From contig NZ_BAWO01000043.1 of NCBI RefSeq assembly GCF_000632715.1, positions 1 to 56,689 on the forward strand: a stretch of 56,689 nucleotides of DNA, written 5' to 3'. The notes beneath the pieces were generated by a model that was not told the origin of the DNA, ran no database searches, and saw nothing but the letters and a program-made list of their open reading frames with translations. The translations under genes and the position numbers were made by a program. The stretch comes from Parageobacillus caldoxylosilyticus NBRC 107762 (GTDB lineage: Bacteria > Bacillota > Bacilli > Bacillales > Anoxybacillaceae). Below, piece by piece: positions 1 through 7,673 of the stretch (the stretch's first letter is position 1; every line of letters begins with the position of its first letter).

Positions 1-195
1 CGCTCGCCTTCGCTTTTCGTATTGTCCAGCTTCAGCGTCTAGCTCTCTTGCGCCAAATAACCTTCCCCTTCGAAGTGCAAGCACTTCTGCGGGTGAAGAA
101 CATTTGGCTTCGAGAGCTGATCTCGGTGCTTCCGCTTTTCTATGTGGACGCTTCGTTTTGTTCAGTTTTCAAGGAACATTTTTTCCTGTTCGCGA
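1..195 (-). ncRNA. rRNA operon leader (pre-16S), structural gene outside window
   Basis: Read on the minus strand this is the transcribed leader of an rRNA operon. A boxA-like antitermination segment, complement of 160-178, closely resembles the pre-16S leader of Bacillus. Beyond it lies a nested hairpin: arms 41-47 with 112-118 and 52-58 with 102-108, and an inner GAAGTG/CACTTC stem-loop near 72-86. The 16S gene itself would begin left of base 1. In B. subtilis an rrn operon also follows pdaB. That the RNA is pre-16S is inferred from boxA, the promoters and synteny. Confidence 0.75.
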
Positions 196-202
196 CCTCT
201 TT

Positions 203-232
203 ATACTAACATAACCATCAGCAGTATGTCAA
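203..232 (-). promoter_or_regulatory. rrn P2 promoter
   Basis: Minus-strand -35 TTGACA (complement of 227-232) and -10 TAGTAT (complement of 203-208), spacing 18. It lies about 70 bases downstream of a second promoter, the tandem layout typical of Bacillus rRNA operons. Transcription would start near 195. Confidence 0.8.
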
Positions 233-267
233 TACTGTTTTTGTTGTTTAAATTAGCGACGTACTAT

Positions 268-296
268 AATTTATCATGGTATTTTCCTGTTGTCAA
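268..296 (-). promoter_or_regulatory. rrn P1 promoter
   Basis: Minus-strand -35 TTGACA (complement of 291-296) and -10 TAAATT (complement of 268-273), spacing 17. An A/T-rich tract at 297-335 precedes it and could serve as an UP element. It pairs with the P2 promoter to drive the rRNA operon leftwards. Confidence 0.75.
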
Positions 297-340
297 TACT
301 TTTTTATTCAAATTAAAAAAGATTGTTTCAAAATATGTTT

Positions 341-369
341 CATAACATTCCCGATGACAAGCATAAGAT
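341..369 (+). promoter_or_regulatory. possible SigE-type promoter of pdaB
   Basis: CATAAGAT at 362-369 resembles the SigE -10 box (CATACAAT), with a CATAA element about 15 bases upstream at 341-345. B. subtilis pdaB is transcribed during sporulation. The match is partial, so this is a suggestion only. Confidence 0.35.
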
Positions 370-407
370 GGTCACAGGACGACTTTAGGACAAAGGGGGA
401 AAATATA

Positions 408-1169
408 ATGAACTTTTTCTACGCACTAAATGGGAGGTCCCTAAAAAAAGCATTGATTATCGTTCTTTCTGCATTTTTTACCGCCGCTATTTTATATGCA
501 CATGGAATGTATAATACCACTCTTTCTCTCTCTGCCGGTCCAAAGGCTATCTATAAAGTGGGGAAAAGCAAAGATGAAATAGCATTGACATTTGATATTA
601 GCTGGGGGGATCAAAATGCTTTGCACATCCTCGATGTATTAAAACAAAACGGCATCAAAAATGCAACCTTTTTTTTATCGGCTTCGTGGGCAGAACGCCA
701 TCCAAACATCGTGAAGCGAATTAAAGAGGACGGCCACGAAATCGGCAGCATGGGTTATAACTTTTTGAACTATACGGAGCTAGAAAATGCGAAAATACGG
801 CAAGATCTTATGCAAGCCAAGAAAGTATTTGACACCCTTGGAATAAAGGAAATAACATTATTGCGTCCTCCGGGAGGCAACTTTAACAAAAACGTGTTAA
901 AGATTGCCGATTCCCTTGGCTACACAGTCGTTCACTGGAGCATTGATTCTAAAGATTGGCTTAATCCTGGCACCAACACCATTGTGAAAAATGTTGTCAC
1001 CGACATGGAAGCGGGAGACATTATTTTACTTCATGCATCCGATTCTGCCAAGCAAACAGCAAAAGCACTTCCAAAGATTATTGAGGTAATGAAGGAAAAC
1101 GGATACCGGAATGTTAGCGTTTCGCAGCTGATTGCGAATGGAGATGTAAGCAGCAAGGAAATCAATTAA
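408..1169 (+). CDS. pdaB: Sporulation polysaccharide deacetylase family protein PdaB
   Basis: Carbohydrate esterase 4 family protein needed to maintain spores late in sporulation in B. subtilis; 253 residues, like the B. subtilis protein. I start at ATG 408, which has a good AAAGGGGG ribosome site; a longer frame upstream lacks one. Residues 15-32 form one membrane anchor. Deacetylase motifs are modified: motif 1 reads TFDISWGD (61-68), lacking the usual second Asp, and motif 2 reads GSMGYNF (113-119), lacking the His pair that binds metal. RPPGGNFN (153-160) and LLHAS (207-211) are kept. As I recall the family, these changes are typical of PdaB, so it may not act as an ordinary metal deacetylase. 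It is convergent with kbaA. Confidence 0.93.
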   Translation: MNFFYALNGRSLKKALIIVLSAFFTAAILYAHGMYNTTLSLSAGPKAIYKVGKSKDEIALTFDISWGDQNALHILDVLKQNGIKNATFFLSASWAERHPNIVKRIKEDGHEIGSMGYNFLNYTELENAKIRQDLMQAKKVFDTLGIKEITLLRPPGGNFNKNVLKIADSLGYTVVHWSIDSKDWLNPGTNTIVKNVVTDMEAGDIILLHASDSAKQTAKALPKIIEVMKENGYRNVSVSQLIANGDVSSKEIN

Positions 1170-1197
1170 ACGATCATATGTTTGATCCGATTTTTAC

Positions 1198-1224
1198 AAA
1201 AAAGGAGGAGCTCCTCCTCCTTTT
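1198..1224. terminator. bidirectional terminator between pdaB and kbaA
   Basis: A perfect GGAGGAG/CTCCTCC palindrome at 1204-1217 is flanked by an A-run on the left and a T-run on the right, so it can end transcription from both convergent genes. Confidence 0.85.
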
Positions 1225-1227
1225 CGG

Positions 1228-1833
1228 TTATGATTTCGCGCCGCCTGTTAATTTATGCAGTATAAGCAGCTGATAAGCATTGCAAGCTAATAAAGGAAAC
1301 AACATTAAATAAAGCCAGTTTCGGTCATTAATACGCAATACAGGGAACCATTCAATTACCGTCACGACAATCATGAAGAACAAGGCTGGCACAAATGCTC
1401 CTTTATTGGTTTGCGCGCTTTTTATATACGCTACAACAAGCCCAACCATTAAAAGAAATAAAGCCACTAATATGTAACTAACCACAGACTCACCCTTGGC
1501 CGCAAATGCTTGATAACGAAAATATACCAAGTCAAACAGTACAAACAAAATTAACACCATTTGTACAGCGTTCCACAGCGAGGCAGAGCGGAAAATTCCC
1601 AGCCCAAAGCGATGGATAGTTAAATAGGCAAAAAAACCCGCTTGGCTCACGGCACTAAAAATAAAGCCAACACCAATATGCCACATCAATACAGCGAAAA
1701 TTTCCACTACGTCCAATTGCAACAGCAGTTTTTGGTATTGGCCCCAATTAAAAACGATTCCTATAATTGCCGTCGTTATTCCTCCGATAGCTAATGTCGT
1801 TAAAAATAAACGCACCCATTTACGGCTGTTCAC
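1228..1833 (-). CDS. kbaA: KinB-signalling pathway activator KbaA
   Basis: Integral membrane protein that in B. subtilis is needed for the KinB branch of the sporulation phosphorelay. About six hydrophobic helices are visible, with a conserved start VNSRKWVRLF. I choose the GTG at 1831-1833 (201 residues) because a GGAGG site lies 8 bases upstream and the length matches the B. subtilis protein; an upstream start at 1860 would add nine residues but has no such site. It sits between gerD and pdaB as in B. subtilis, and is convergent with pdaB. No catalytic motif is visible. The identification rests on length, topology and synteny. Confidence 0.88.
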   Translation of the reverse strand: MNSRKWVRLFLTTLAIGGITTAIIGIVFNWGQYQKLLLQLDVVEIFAVLMWHIGVGFIFSAVSQAGFFAYLTIHRFGLGIFRSASLWNAVQMVLILFVLFDLVYFRYQAFAAKGESVVSYILVALFLLMVGLVVAYIKSAQTNKGAFVPALFFMIVVTVIEWFPVLRINDRNWLYLMLFPLLACNAYQLLILHKLTGGAKS

Positions 1834-1918
1834 AACTCCATCCTCCATTATTCTCAACATGATTCGCTTTAAATTTTATCAACGACTTCGGAAAAAAGCC
1901 AGCTTGGAATAAAGCAAA

Positions 1919-1948
1919 TGCATATTTTTCTGTTGAAAATTCATATTA
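1919..1948 (+). promoter_or_regulatory. SigG-type promoter of gerD
   Basis: TGCATA at 1919-1924 and CATATTA at 1942-1948, spaced 17 bases, match the forespore SigG consensus (TGMATA, CATAMTA). gerD is known to be SigG-dependent in B. subtilis. Confidence 0.75.
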
Positions 1949-1984
1949 AGGGTAGGGACTTTTGCAAGAAAGGAGCTTACCTAC

Positions 1985-2617
1985 ATGAAAAAAAGTACAT
2001 TGCTCCTGTTATTGAGCTATTTTCTTATCCTTGGTTCTTGTGCTCCTCAAGAAATTAGTGCACCTCCCCCTGATTATGACGAAACGAAAAAAATGGTCGT
2101 TGATATTTTAAAAACCGATGAAGGAAAAAAGGCGATTCAAGAAATCATGACGGATGAAAAAATGAAGCAACAACTCATCATGGAACAAACCGTCATCAAA
2201 GACACGTTGCAAAAAGTACTGACTTCTGAACAAGGAATAAAATTTTGGGAGAAAGCACTACAAGATCCCAAAATTGCGGAAAGCTTTGCCAAAAGCTTAA
2301 AAACGGAACATGAAAAAACGATCAAAGCGTTGATGAAAGACCCGGAATATCAAGGGATGATGATAGATATTTTGAAAAATCCTGAAATGGAAAAAGCAAT
2401 GCTAGACGTGTTAAAAAGCAAGGAGTTTCGCCAACATCTGCAGCAAGTCATCACCGAAACGCTGAACAGTCCATTGTTCCAAGCAAAAATTCAAGACATA
2501 TTAATCAAATCGGCTGAAAACATACAACAGGAAACGAAAAAACAAGGCGATGGTGAAGAGGCGGGAGAGGGAGAAGAAAGCAGCGGAGATCAGCAAGGGC
2601 AAGGAGCAGGAAGCTAA
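1985..2617 (+). CDS. gerD: Spore germination lipoprotein GerD
   Basis: Lipoprotein of the spore inner membrane, required for clustering of GerA-type nutrient receptors into germinosomes in Bacillus. The signal peptide ends in the lipobox LGSC, so Cys19 would be lipidated. The body (about 30-180) is charged and helical, as in known GerD proteins. The C-terminus is a low-complexity tail rich in Gly, Glu and Gln, also seen in the family. An AAAGGAGC ribosome site precedes the ATG, and a SigG-type promoter lies upstream. The gene is transcribed alone, opposite to its neighbours, and converges with salA across a terminator. Confidence 0.93.
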   Translation: MKKSTLLLLLSYFLILGSCAPQEISAPPPDYDETKKMVVDILKTDEGKKAIQEIMTDEKMKQQLIMEQTVIKDTLQKVLTSEQGIKFWEKALQDPKIAESFAKSLKTEHEKTIKALMKDPEYQGMMIDILKNPEMEKAMLDVLKSKEFRQHLQQVITETLNSPLFQAKIQDILIKSAENIQQETKKQGDGEEAGEGEESSGDQQGQGAGS

Positions 2618-2653
2618 AAGGAGAACATCTCTTAGAGATGCATCTCCTTTTTT
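2616..2653. terminator. terminator between gerD and salA
   Basis: Interrupted stem AAAAGGAGA/TCTCCTTTT with inner CATCTC/GAGATG arms, followed by a T-run on the plus strand and an A-run mirrored for the minus strand. It probably serves both convergent genes. Confidence 0.8.
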
Positions 2654-2655
2654 AT

Positions 2656-3672
2656 TTAACATTTTTCGATAATTTTGCGGGCGATGTCCATATATATTTG
2701 TCCAATCGGATGATCCTCGGCATACACCGATGGAGCAAAATCATCATCATTCCAATCTGGTTGCTGCAGCGGCAATTGGCCTAATAGTTCTGTTTGCAAC
2801 TCCTTGGCAAGCTTTTCGCCACCGCCTTTGCCAAATACATATTCTCTTTCCCCTGTTTTGCGGCTTTCAAAATAGGACATATTCTCAATCACACCGATAA
2901 TTTCATGCTCGGTACGAAGCGCCATTGCCCCCGCGCGCGCCGCCACAAACGCCGCTGTCGGATGCGGAGTAGTAACGATGATTTCTTTGCACGATGGCAG
3001 CATCGTATGGACATCTAACGCCACATCTCCTGTTCCAGGAGGTAAATCCAATAATAGGTAGTCTAGATCGCCCCATTCCACTTCTTTGAAAAAGTTGTTT
3101 AACATTTTTCCTAACATTGGACCACGCCAAATAACAGGAGCGTTATCTTCGACAAAAAAGGCCATGGAAATGACTTTTACTCCAAAACGTTCCACCGGAA
3201 TAATTTTATCACCGCGCACCGTCGGGCGTTCGACAATGCCCATCATGTCCGGAACACTAAATCCATAAATATCGGCATCAATGAGCCCTACCTTTTTGCC
3301 AAGGCGAGCGAGAGAAACAGCCAAATTGACGGAAACGGTCGACTTTCCGACCCCGCCTTTTCCGCTGGCAATCGCAATGTAAGTAGTTTTGGACTTGCTC
3401 CCTTCATATTTTGCCACTACTTCTTCAGGAAGCTGTGCAAACCGCAAGCCTACCGAAGCAGCGCCCGCATCTTTTAATAATTGGACAACTGTCGTTTGCA
3501 CCCGAAGCTGTTCTGCTGTTCCCGTTTTGGCCAATGCAATTTTGACGCTAACATGTTTTTTGTCTTCCTTAATTTTAATTTCTTGGATTGCATTTGTTTC
3601 TTTAAACGTTTTGTTTAAAAACGGATCTTTGATGTTTTCAAGCAGCGCTCTAACCTCGTTCTCCGTAAGCAT
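2656..3672 (-). CDS. salA: Mrp/NBP35-family P-loop ATPase SalA
   Basis: Member of the Mrp (ApbC) family. In B. subtilis SalA represses scoC and so raises exoprotease production; other family members carry iron-sulfur clusters. The N-terminal DUF59/MIP18-like domain spans about 1-90. The deviant Walker A motif GKGGVGKST is at 104-112, and a DLPPGTGD Walker B-like segment follows. The length of 338 fits the family. It lies downstream of cwlD as in B. subtilis, but a terminator and a separate promoter come between. The ribosome site before the ATG is weak. Whether this copy regulates genes or delivers clusters cannot be told from sequence. Confidence 0.9.
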   Translation of the reverse strand: MLTENEVRALLENIKDPFLNKTFKETNAIQEIKIKEDKKHVSVKIALAKTGTAEQLRVQTTVVQLLKDAGAASVGLRFAQLPEEVVAKYEGSKSKTTYIAIASGKGGVGKSTVSVNLAVSLARLGKKVGLIDADIYGFSVPDMMGIVERPTVRGDKIIPVERFGVKVISMAFFVEDNAPVIWRGPMLGKMLNNFFKEVEWGDLDYLLLDLPPGTGDVALDVHTMLPSCKEIIVTTPHPTAAFVAARAGAMALRTEHEIIGVIENMSYFESRKTGEREYVFGKGGGEKLAKELQTELLGQLPLQQPDWNDDDFAPSVYAEDHPIGQIYMDIARKIIEKC

Positions 3673-3726
3673 CGATCATCACCAGCCCTTATGTATATAT
3701 TGCGTTTCATATTTTTACTATATCAT

Positions 3727-3755
3727 ATATAATGATCGCATAGCCATTATGTAAA
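3727..3755 (-). promoter_or_regulatory. SigA-type promoter of salA
   Basis: Minus-strand -35 TTTACA (complement of 3750-3755) and -10 TTATAT (complement of 3727-3732), spacing 17. The -35 box overlaps the T-run of the cwlD terminator, so one transcript ends where the next begins. Confidence 0.6.
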
Positions 3756-3785
3756 AAAAAGGAATCCCCCTACTTCGGGGGATTT
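3752..3785 (-). terminator. cwlD terminator
   Basis: Stem AATCCCCC/GGGGGATT followed on the minus strand by a run of eight T. The stem includes the last codons and the stop of cwlD. Confidence 0.9.
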
Positions 3786-4480
3786 TTCTCATTAGAAAAA
3801 TATCGCAGCACTCCTTTGTATATCGAGGCGGCAAGTTTGGTTTGATAGTGATTGGAAGCTAAAAGTTCCCTCTCCTCCGGATTGGATAAAAAACCAATTT
3901 CGACGAGCGCGCCAGGTTTTTTCGCATATTTTAACAAATAAACGGTATCAATAACTTTGGCTACACGGTTTGTATTTTCAAGATTACGCCGCAACTCGTC
4001 CTGGATAAACCTAGCAAGCCGTTCATTTTCTATCAATGAACCATAATAAAAGGTTTGCGCTCCACGCCAACGCGGAGAAGGGATCGCATTGAGATGAATG
4101 CTAATAAATAAATCCGCTTCTGATTCATTAATAAAAGCGACTCGCTTTCGCAAATCCTCTGTTTTCCGCCGGCTGTAGCCGCGCGTGTCTTTATCAGCAA
4201 GATCGCTGTCCGTTTCCCTTGTCATCAGCACGAGCGCTCCTTGCTGCTGCAAGTAGTCACGCAATTTCGCCGCCACTTTCAGCGCCACTTCTTTTTCCGC
4301 CACATCGCCGCCGACCGCTCCGCCATCTGGTCCGCCGTGACCAGGGTCTAAAATGATAATCCTTCCAGATAGCGGAAGATTCCATGATTTTGTTGAAGTG
4401 GGATCGGAAAAAAGGTATTGGAACAAAACAATAATAATGGCCAAACTAATGACAAGAGCACCCAACCATTTTCCTTTCAT
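3770..4480 (-). CDS. cwlD: N-acetylmuramoyl-L-alanine amidase CwlD (spore cortex)
   Basis: Amidase_3 zinc enzyme. In B. subtilis it removes peptide side chains from cortex peptidoglycan so that PdaA can form muramic-delta-lactam, which germination lytic enzymes recognise. An N-terminal membrane anchor covers about 8-24. The fold shows LDPGHGG (His48), Glu62, SIHLNA (His129) and the catalytic Glu194 in VEIGF. Length 236 is usual. An AGGAGGAG site precedes ATG 4480. It follows ybaK on the same strand as in the B. subtilis ybaK-cwlD operon, and a strong terminator ends the unit. Confidence 0.95.
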   Translation of the reverse strand: MKGKWLGALVISLAIIIVLFQYLFSDPTSTKSWNLPLSGRIIILDPGHGGPDGGAVGGDVAEKEVALKVAAKLRDYLQQQGALVLMTRETDSDLADKDTRGYSRRKTEDLRKRVAFINESEADLFISIHLNAIPSPRWRGAQTFYYGSLIENERLARFIQDELRRNLENTNRVAKVIDTVYLLKYAKKPGALVEIGFLSNPEERELLASNHYQTKLAASIYKGVLRYFSNEKNPPK

Positions 4481-4546
4481 TATTTCTCCTCCTGCGTTTC
4501 CCCTACTCTATGTTATATGGGACAAGAGGCTAAAATAGAACTTCTT

Positions 4547-4987
4547 TCAGTGAAGTTTCAAGCGCCGGCGTTTTTTTCCTTTTTCAAATCCTTCTGTCCA
4601 CCAATAAATGATATAATGCTCGCATGTATAATAAAGCGATTCGCTTACCAATCCGTCATCGATATTGCCCCAAAAGCAAAGGAAATCGAATAATGTATCG
4701 ATTAAATATTTTTCCTCTTGCGCACATCGTCTTCTTACGCTTTCTGTCGGCTCCCCATAGTAACCAAACCGGCTGTAGTTTGCACCGAGCAAATACGCCT
4801 CAATCGCGATATCGATGCATCCTTCCTCAATAATGGCTGGGAATACGCGATACATATGATAAAAAGGACCAAATTGTTCAATGACTTTCGTTTTTAACTT
4901 TTCCAACGACAACTCGCGCAACATTTTTCGCTCGTATAGTATTTGCTTTTCGCGTTTTTTTTCCTTAAATGAAGTAATGACATTCAT
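4547..4987 (-). CDS. ybaK: YbaK, DUF2521 family protein
   Basis: Small soluble protein of unknown function, 146 residues, matching B. subtilis YbaK in length and position upstream of cwlD. The N-terminal 35 residues are basic and helical (KEKKREKQ). The middle is rich in aromatic residues, and the C-terminus ends in a basic cluster (KGKKRRR). No enzyme motif is visible. In B. subtilis it is cotranscribed with cwlD in the sporulating mother cell. A perfect AAAGGAG ribosome site precedes the ATG and abuts an inverted repeat. Confidence 0.88.
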   Translation of the reverse strand: MNVITSFKEKKREKQILYERKMLRELSLEKLKTKVIEQFGPFYHMYRVFPAIIEEGCIDIAIEAYLLGANYSRFGYYGEPTESVRRRCAQEEKYLIDTLFDFLCFWGNIDDGLVSESLYYTCEHYIIYWWTEGFEKGKKRRRLKLH

Positions 4988-5002
4988 GTTCTTTCACGCT
5001 CC

Positions 5003-5035
5003 TTTAGGATGTAGTTTTCAACGATTCATCCTAAA
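5003..5035 (-). repeat. inverted repeat at the ybaK ribosome binding site
   Basis: Nine-base arms TTTAGGATG (5003-5011) and CATCCTAAA (5027-5035) can pair in the ybaK leader. The 3' arm in the RNA overlaps the start of the AAAGGAG site, so folding could hinder translation; it could instead be a protein operator. Confidence 0.55.
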
Positions 5036-5065
5036 CATGCGTGAAGAAAAAAGGTGAGGGAAAAG

Positions 5066-5096
5066 AAAAAAATCCCAGCCGATATGGCTGAGATTT
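5066..5096 (-). terminator. rpsI terminator
   Basis: Minus-strand stem AAATCTCAGCC/GGCTGGGATTT with an ATATC loop, followed by a T-rich tract, 15 bases after the rpsI stop. Confidence 0.88.
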
Positions 5097-5110
5097 GTGG
5101 AAAAATAAGA

Positions 5111-5503
5111 TTAACGTTTGGAGAATTGTGGAGCGCGACGAGCACCTTTGAGACCGTATTTTTTCCGTTCTTTCACGCGAGCATCGCGTGTTAATAATCC
5201 TGCGCGTTTTAATATTGGGCGATAATCCGGGTCTACTTGCAATAACGCACGGGCAATGCCGTGGCGAATCGCACCTGCTTGACCAGCAAATCCGCCGCCT
5301 TTTACGTTTACCAACACATCATAATTTCCTAATGTTTCTGTTAACACTAGCGGTTGTTTCACCACTTCGATTAACGCTTCTGTTGGAATATAGTCACGAA
5401 TGTCACGGTTGTTGACGATAATGCGTCCGTCTCCTGGAACAAGGCGCACGCGTGCAACAGAGCTTTTGCGACGACCTGTGCCATAATATTGTACCTGTGC
5501 CAA
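5111..5503 (-). CDS. rpsI: 30S ribosomal protein S9
   Basis: Small-subunit head protein whose C-terminal tail reaches the P-site tRNA anticodon. At 130 residues it matches B. subtilis S9 with start [14 protein letters not shown] and end APQFSKR. The start is a TTG at 5501-5503: an AAGGAGGG site sits 6 bases upstream, while the upstream ATG at 5521 is part of that leader and would add six residues absent from the family. It follows rplM by a short gap in the usual pair, and a terminator ends the unit. Confidence 0.97.
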   Translation of the reverse strand: MAQVQYYGTGRRKSSVARVRLVPGDGRIIVNNRDIRDYIPTEALIEVVKQPLVLTETLGNYDVLVNVKGGGFAGQAGAIRHGIARALLQVDPDYRPILKRAGLLTRDARVKERKKYGLKGARRAPQFSKR

Positions 5504-5524
5504 AATAATACCCTCCTTCATCGA

Positions 5525-5962
5525 TTATCCGCGAATTTCATAAACTTCTGGTTTTTGTGCTTGATGTGGATGTTCGCTTCCACGATATACGTGCAGTTTT
5601 TTAAACATTTGACGACCTAAGCGGCCTTTTGGAAGCATTCCGCGTACCGCTCTTTCAATCATTTGCTCTGGATAGTTTGTACGCATTTCTAAAGCCGTTC
5701 TTATTTTTAATCCACCTGGATGCAAGCTGTGACGATAATAAAGTTTTTTCGTTAATTTTTTCCCGGTTAATTCCACTTTATCTGCATTGATCACGATGAC
5801 ATGATCGCCGCAATCCACGTGTGGTGTGAATATTGGTTTATGTTTGCCGCGCAAAATTGCTGCTACTTCACTTGCAAGGCGTCCTAACGTTTTGCCAGCA
5901 GCGTCGACAACGTACCATTTACGTTCTACTTCATTTGGCTTCGCCATGTAAGTTGTACGCAT
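5525..5962 (-). CDS. rplM: 50S ribosomal protein L13
   Basis: Early-assembly large-subunit protein, 145 residues as in B. subtilis. Family features include [17 protein letters not shown] near the N-terminus and [13 protein letters not shown] in the C-terminal half. An AGGAGGG site precedes ATG 5962. It has its own promoter and leader, and is cotranscribed with rpsI. Confidence 0.97.
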   Translation of the reverse strand: MRTTYMAKPNEVERKWYVVDAAGKTLGRLASEVAAILRGKHKPIFTPHVDCGDHVIVINADKVELTGKKLTKKLYYRHSLHPGGLKIRTALEMRTNYPEQMIERAVRGMLPKGRLGRQMFKKLHVYRGSEHPHQAQKPEVYEIRG

Positions 5963-6060
5963 TCTGTTCCCTCCTAAAATAAAAAATAAACATGCAATTT
6001 GCTATAAAATTTATCTCAACACGATTACTTTCCGGGGCTAATCGTGGAAAAATACATACC
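5963..6060 (-). promoter_or_regulatory. L13-type ribosomal protein leader
   Basis: The transcript leader of rplM carries one compact hairpin, arms 6020-6027 and 6039-6046 (CACGATTA/TAATCGTG on the minus strand) with a C/G-rich loop. It then has an A/T-rich stretch up to the AGGAGGG site. Position and form agree with the L13 leader of Firmicutes, thought to mediate autoregulation. Assignment to that RNA family is by resemblance. Confidence 0.65.
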
Positions 6061-6067
6061 ATATTAC

Positions 6068-6096
6068 ATAATATCTCTTTAGCATATCAATGTCAA
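6068..6096 (-). promoter_or_regulatory. SigA promoter of rplM-rpsI
   Basis: Minus-strand -35 TTGACA (complement of 6091-6096) and -10 TATTAT (complement of 6068-6073) with a 17-base spacer, right after truA. Confidence 0.88.
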
Positions 6097-6114
6097 GAAA
6101 ATGTTACACCAGGA

Positions 6115-6861
6115 CTAGTTGTCATAATATACTTTCCATAAATACAGACCTTGAGGCGGAGCAGTCGGGCCAGCATAACGCCGGTCTTTTGCCTCCAAAA
6201 TAGTGGAAATGCTGTCTGCGCTCCGTTTTCCTTGACCAACCTCCAAAATAGTCCCAACAATAATCCGCACCATATTATACAAAAATCCATTGCCAATCAG
6301 ACGAAATTCTAACATCTCTTGATCAACGGCCATGTCCGCTTGATAAATAGTCCGTATACGATCATCTATATCGGTTTTTGCGGAACAAAAGCTCGTAAAA
6401 TCATGTGTGCCTTCCATTAGTCGTAATGCACGTCTCATTGCTTCCATATCAAGTGGATAAGGGTAATGATAGCAATAATTACGCAAAAATACGTCACGTT
6501 CTTGGGCAATTCGTACTTTATATCGATATTCTTTTGCTTTGGCACTAAAACGCGCATGAAAAGAAGGATCCGCTTCTTGCACATCTTTAATCACTATATC
6601 ATCCGGTAACTGGGCATTTAATGCTTTTTTCCATTGATCTGCAGAAAGCGATAAAAACGTATCGAAATGAATCACTTGCCCGTATGCATGAACACCCGCA
6701 TCTGTCCTTCCTGAAGCAGTAGCACGAATCGCTTTCCCTTTATGCATTTGTTCCAGCACGCGTTCTAACTCGCCTTGCACCGTTCGTTTGCCAGGCTGAA
6801 TTTGATAACCGGAAAAATGTGTACCGTCATAGGAAAGCGTGCATTTGATCCGTTTGCTCAT
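6115..6861 (-). CDS. truA: tRNA pseudouridine(38-40) synthase TruA
   Basis: Converts uridines 38-40 in the anticodon arm of many tRNAs to pseudouridine. At 248 residues it is typical. The catalytic Asp54 is in GRTDAGVHA. The N-terminal [12 protein letters not shown] and the later [11 protein letters not shown] segment are TruA landmarks. I place the start at ATG 6861, with GGGAGGGG upstream; a longer frame to 6951 runs into ecfT and has no match to the family. It is the last gene of the ecfA1-ecfA2-ecfT-truA group, 14 bases after ecfT. Confidence 0.96.
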   Translation of the reverse strand: MSKRIKCTLSYDGTHFSGYQIQPGKRTVQGELERVLEQMHKGKAIRATASGRTDAGVHAYGQVIHFDTFLSLSADQWKKALNAQLPDDIVIKDVQEADPSFHARFSAKAKEYRYKVRIAQERDVFLRNYCYHYPYPLDMEAMRRALRLMEGTHDFTSFCSAKTDIDDRIRTIYQADMAVDQEMLEFRLIGNGFLYNMVRIIVGTILEVGQGKRSADSISTILEAKDRRYAGPTAPPQGLYLWKVYYDN

Positions 6862-6875
6862 TTTTCCCCTCCCTG

Positions 6876-7673
6876 TTATGAGCGTAGTACAAACAAAACA
6901 ACAGCTAATAATAAAACTGCCGCTAAAAAAGCTGTATCTGTCCATTTCCATACCAACTGGCGAAATTTCGTTCTTCCCTCGCCGCCGCGGTAGCCGCGCG
7001 CTTCCATCGCGGTTGCCAGTTCCTCAGCGCGTTTAAACGAACTGATAAATAGCGGCACAAGCAGTGATACAATCGCTTTCATTCTTTCCGAAAATCGGCC
7101 TCCAGTAAAATCGACGCCGCGGGCTGTTTGTGCTTTCATAATTTTCTCCGTTTCTTCCATTAGCGTCGGGATAAAACGAAGAGAAATAGACATCATTAGC
7201 GCCAGTTCATGGACAGGAACGCGCATTTTTTTTAGCGGCGCCAGTAGGATTTCCACTCCGTCAGTCACTTCGATCGGGGTGGTGGTTAAGGTTAATAAAG
7301 TAGTAATAATAATGAGCAGTAGAAAGCGTAGCGAAATAAAAATTCCTTGCTTGACGCCGCCTTCGTAAATCGAAAAGGAACCAATTTGGTATAGCACATC
7401 CCCCTCTTTTGTCATCAAGACATGCAGCAAAAAAGTAAAGACGATAATCCATATAATCGGCTTTAAACCTCTAATCACAAACGATAACGGGATGCGCGAC
7501 AATGCGAGAAAACCAAATGTAAATACCGTTAATACGGCATAAGTAACACTATTATTCGCTAAAAAGACGATAAATACGTACATAAAGATGATTAACAGTT
7601 TGGCACGCGGGTCCATGCGGTGAATGACGGAATTGCCAGGTACATATTTCCCAATAATCATGCTATTCATCAT
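6876..7673 (-). CDS. ecfT: ECF transporter transmembrane protein EcfT
   Basis: Membrane scaffold of the shared energy-coupling module that drives several vitamin and metal S-components. Five to six hydrophobic segments are visible. The two coupling-helix motifs are present as ARGVDF (about residues 185-190) and ARGYRGG (about 228-234), which contact the two ATPases. The length of 265 is normal. The start overlaps the end of ecfA2 by 11 bases, and AAGGTGA upstream supports the ATG at 7673 or the next one. Different S-components encoded elsewhere would dock on it. Confidence 0.95.
   Translation of the reverse strand: MMNSMIIGKYVPGNSVIHRMDPRAKLLIIFMYVFIVFLANNSVTYAVLTVFTFGFLALSRIPLSFVIRGLKPIIWIIVFTFLLHVLMTKEGDVLYQIGSFSIYEGGVKQGIFISLRFLLLIIITTLLTLTTTPIEVTDGVEILLAPLKKMRVPVHELALMMSISLRFIPTLMEETEKIMKAQTARGVDFTGGRFSERMKAIVSLLVPLFISSFKRAEELATAMEARGYRGGEGRTKFRQLVWKWTDTAFLAAVLLLAVVLFVLRS

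Noticed and set aside
142-345. Short plus-strand frame in the rrn promoter region
   Set aside because: Its bases are better explained by boxA and two minus-strand promoters; no homologue recognised.
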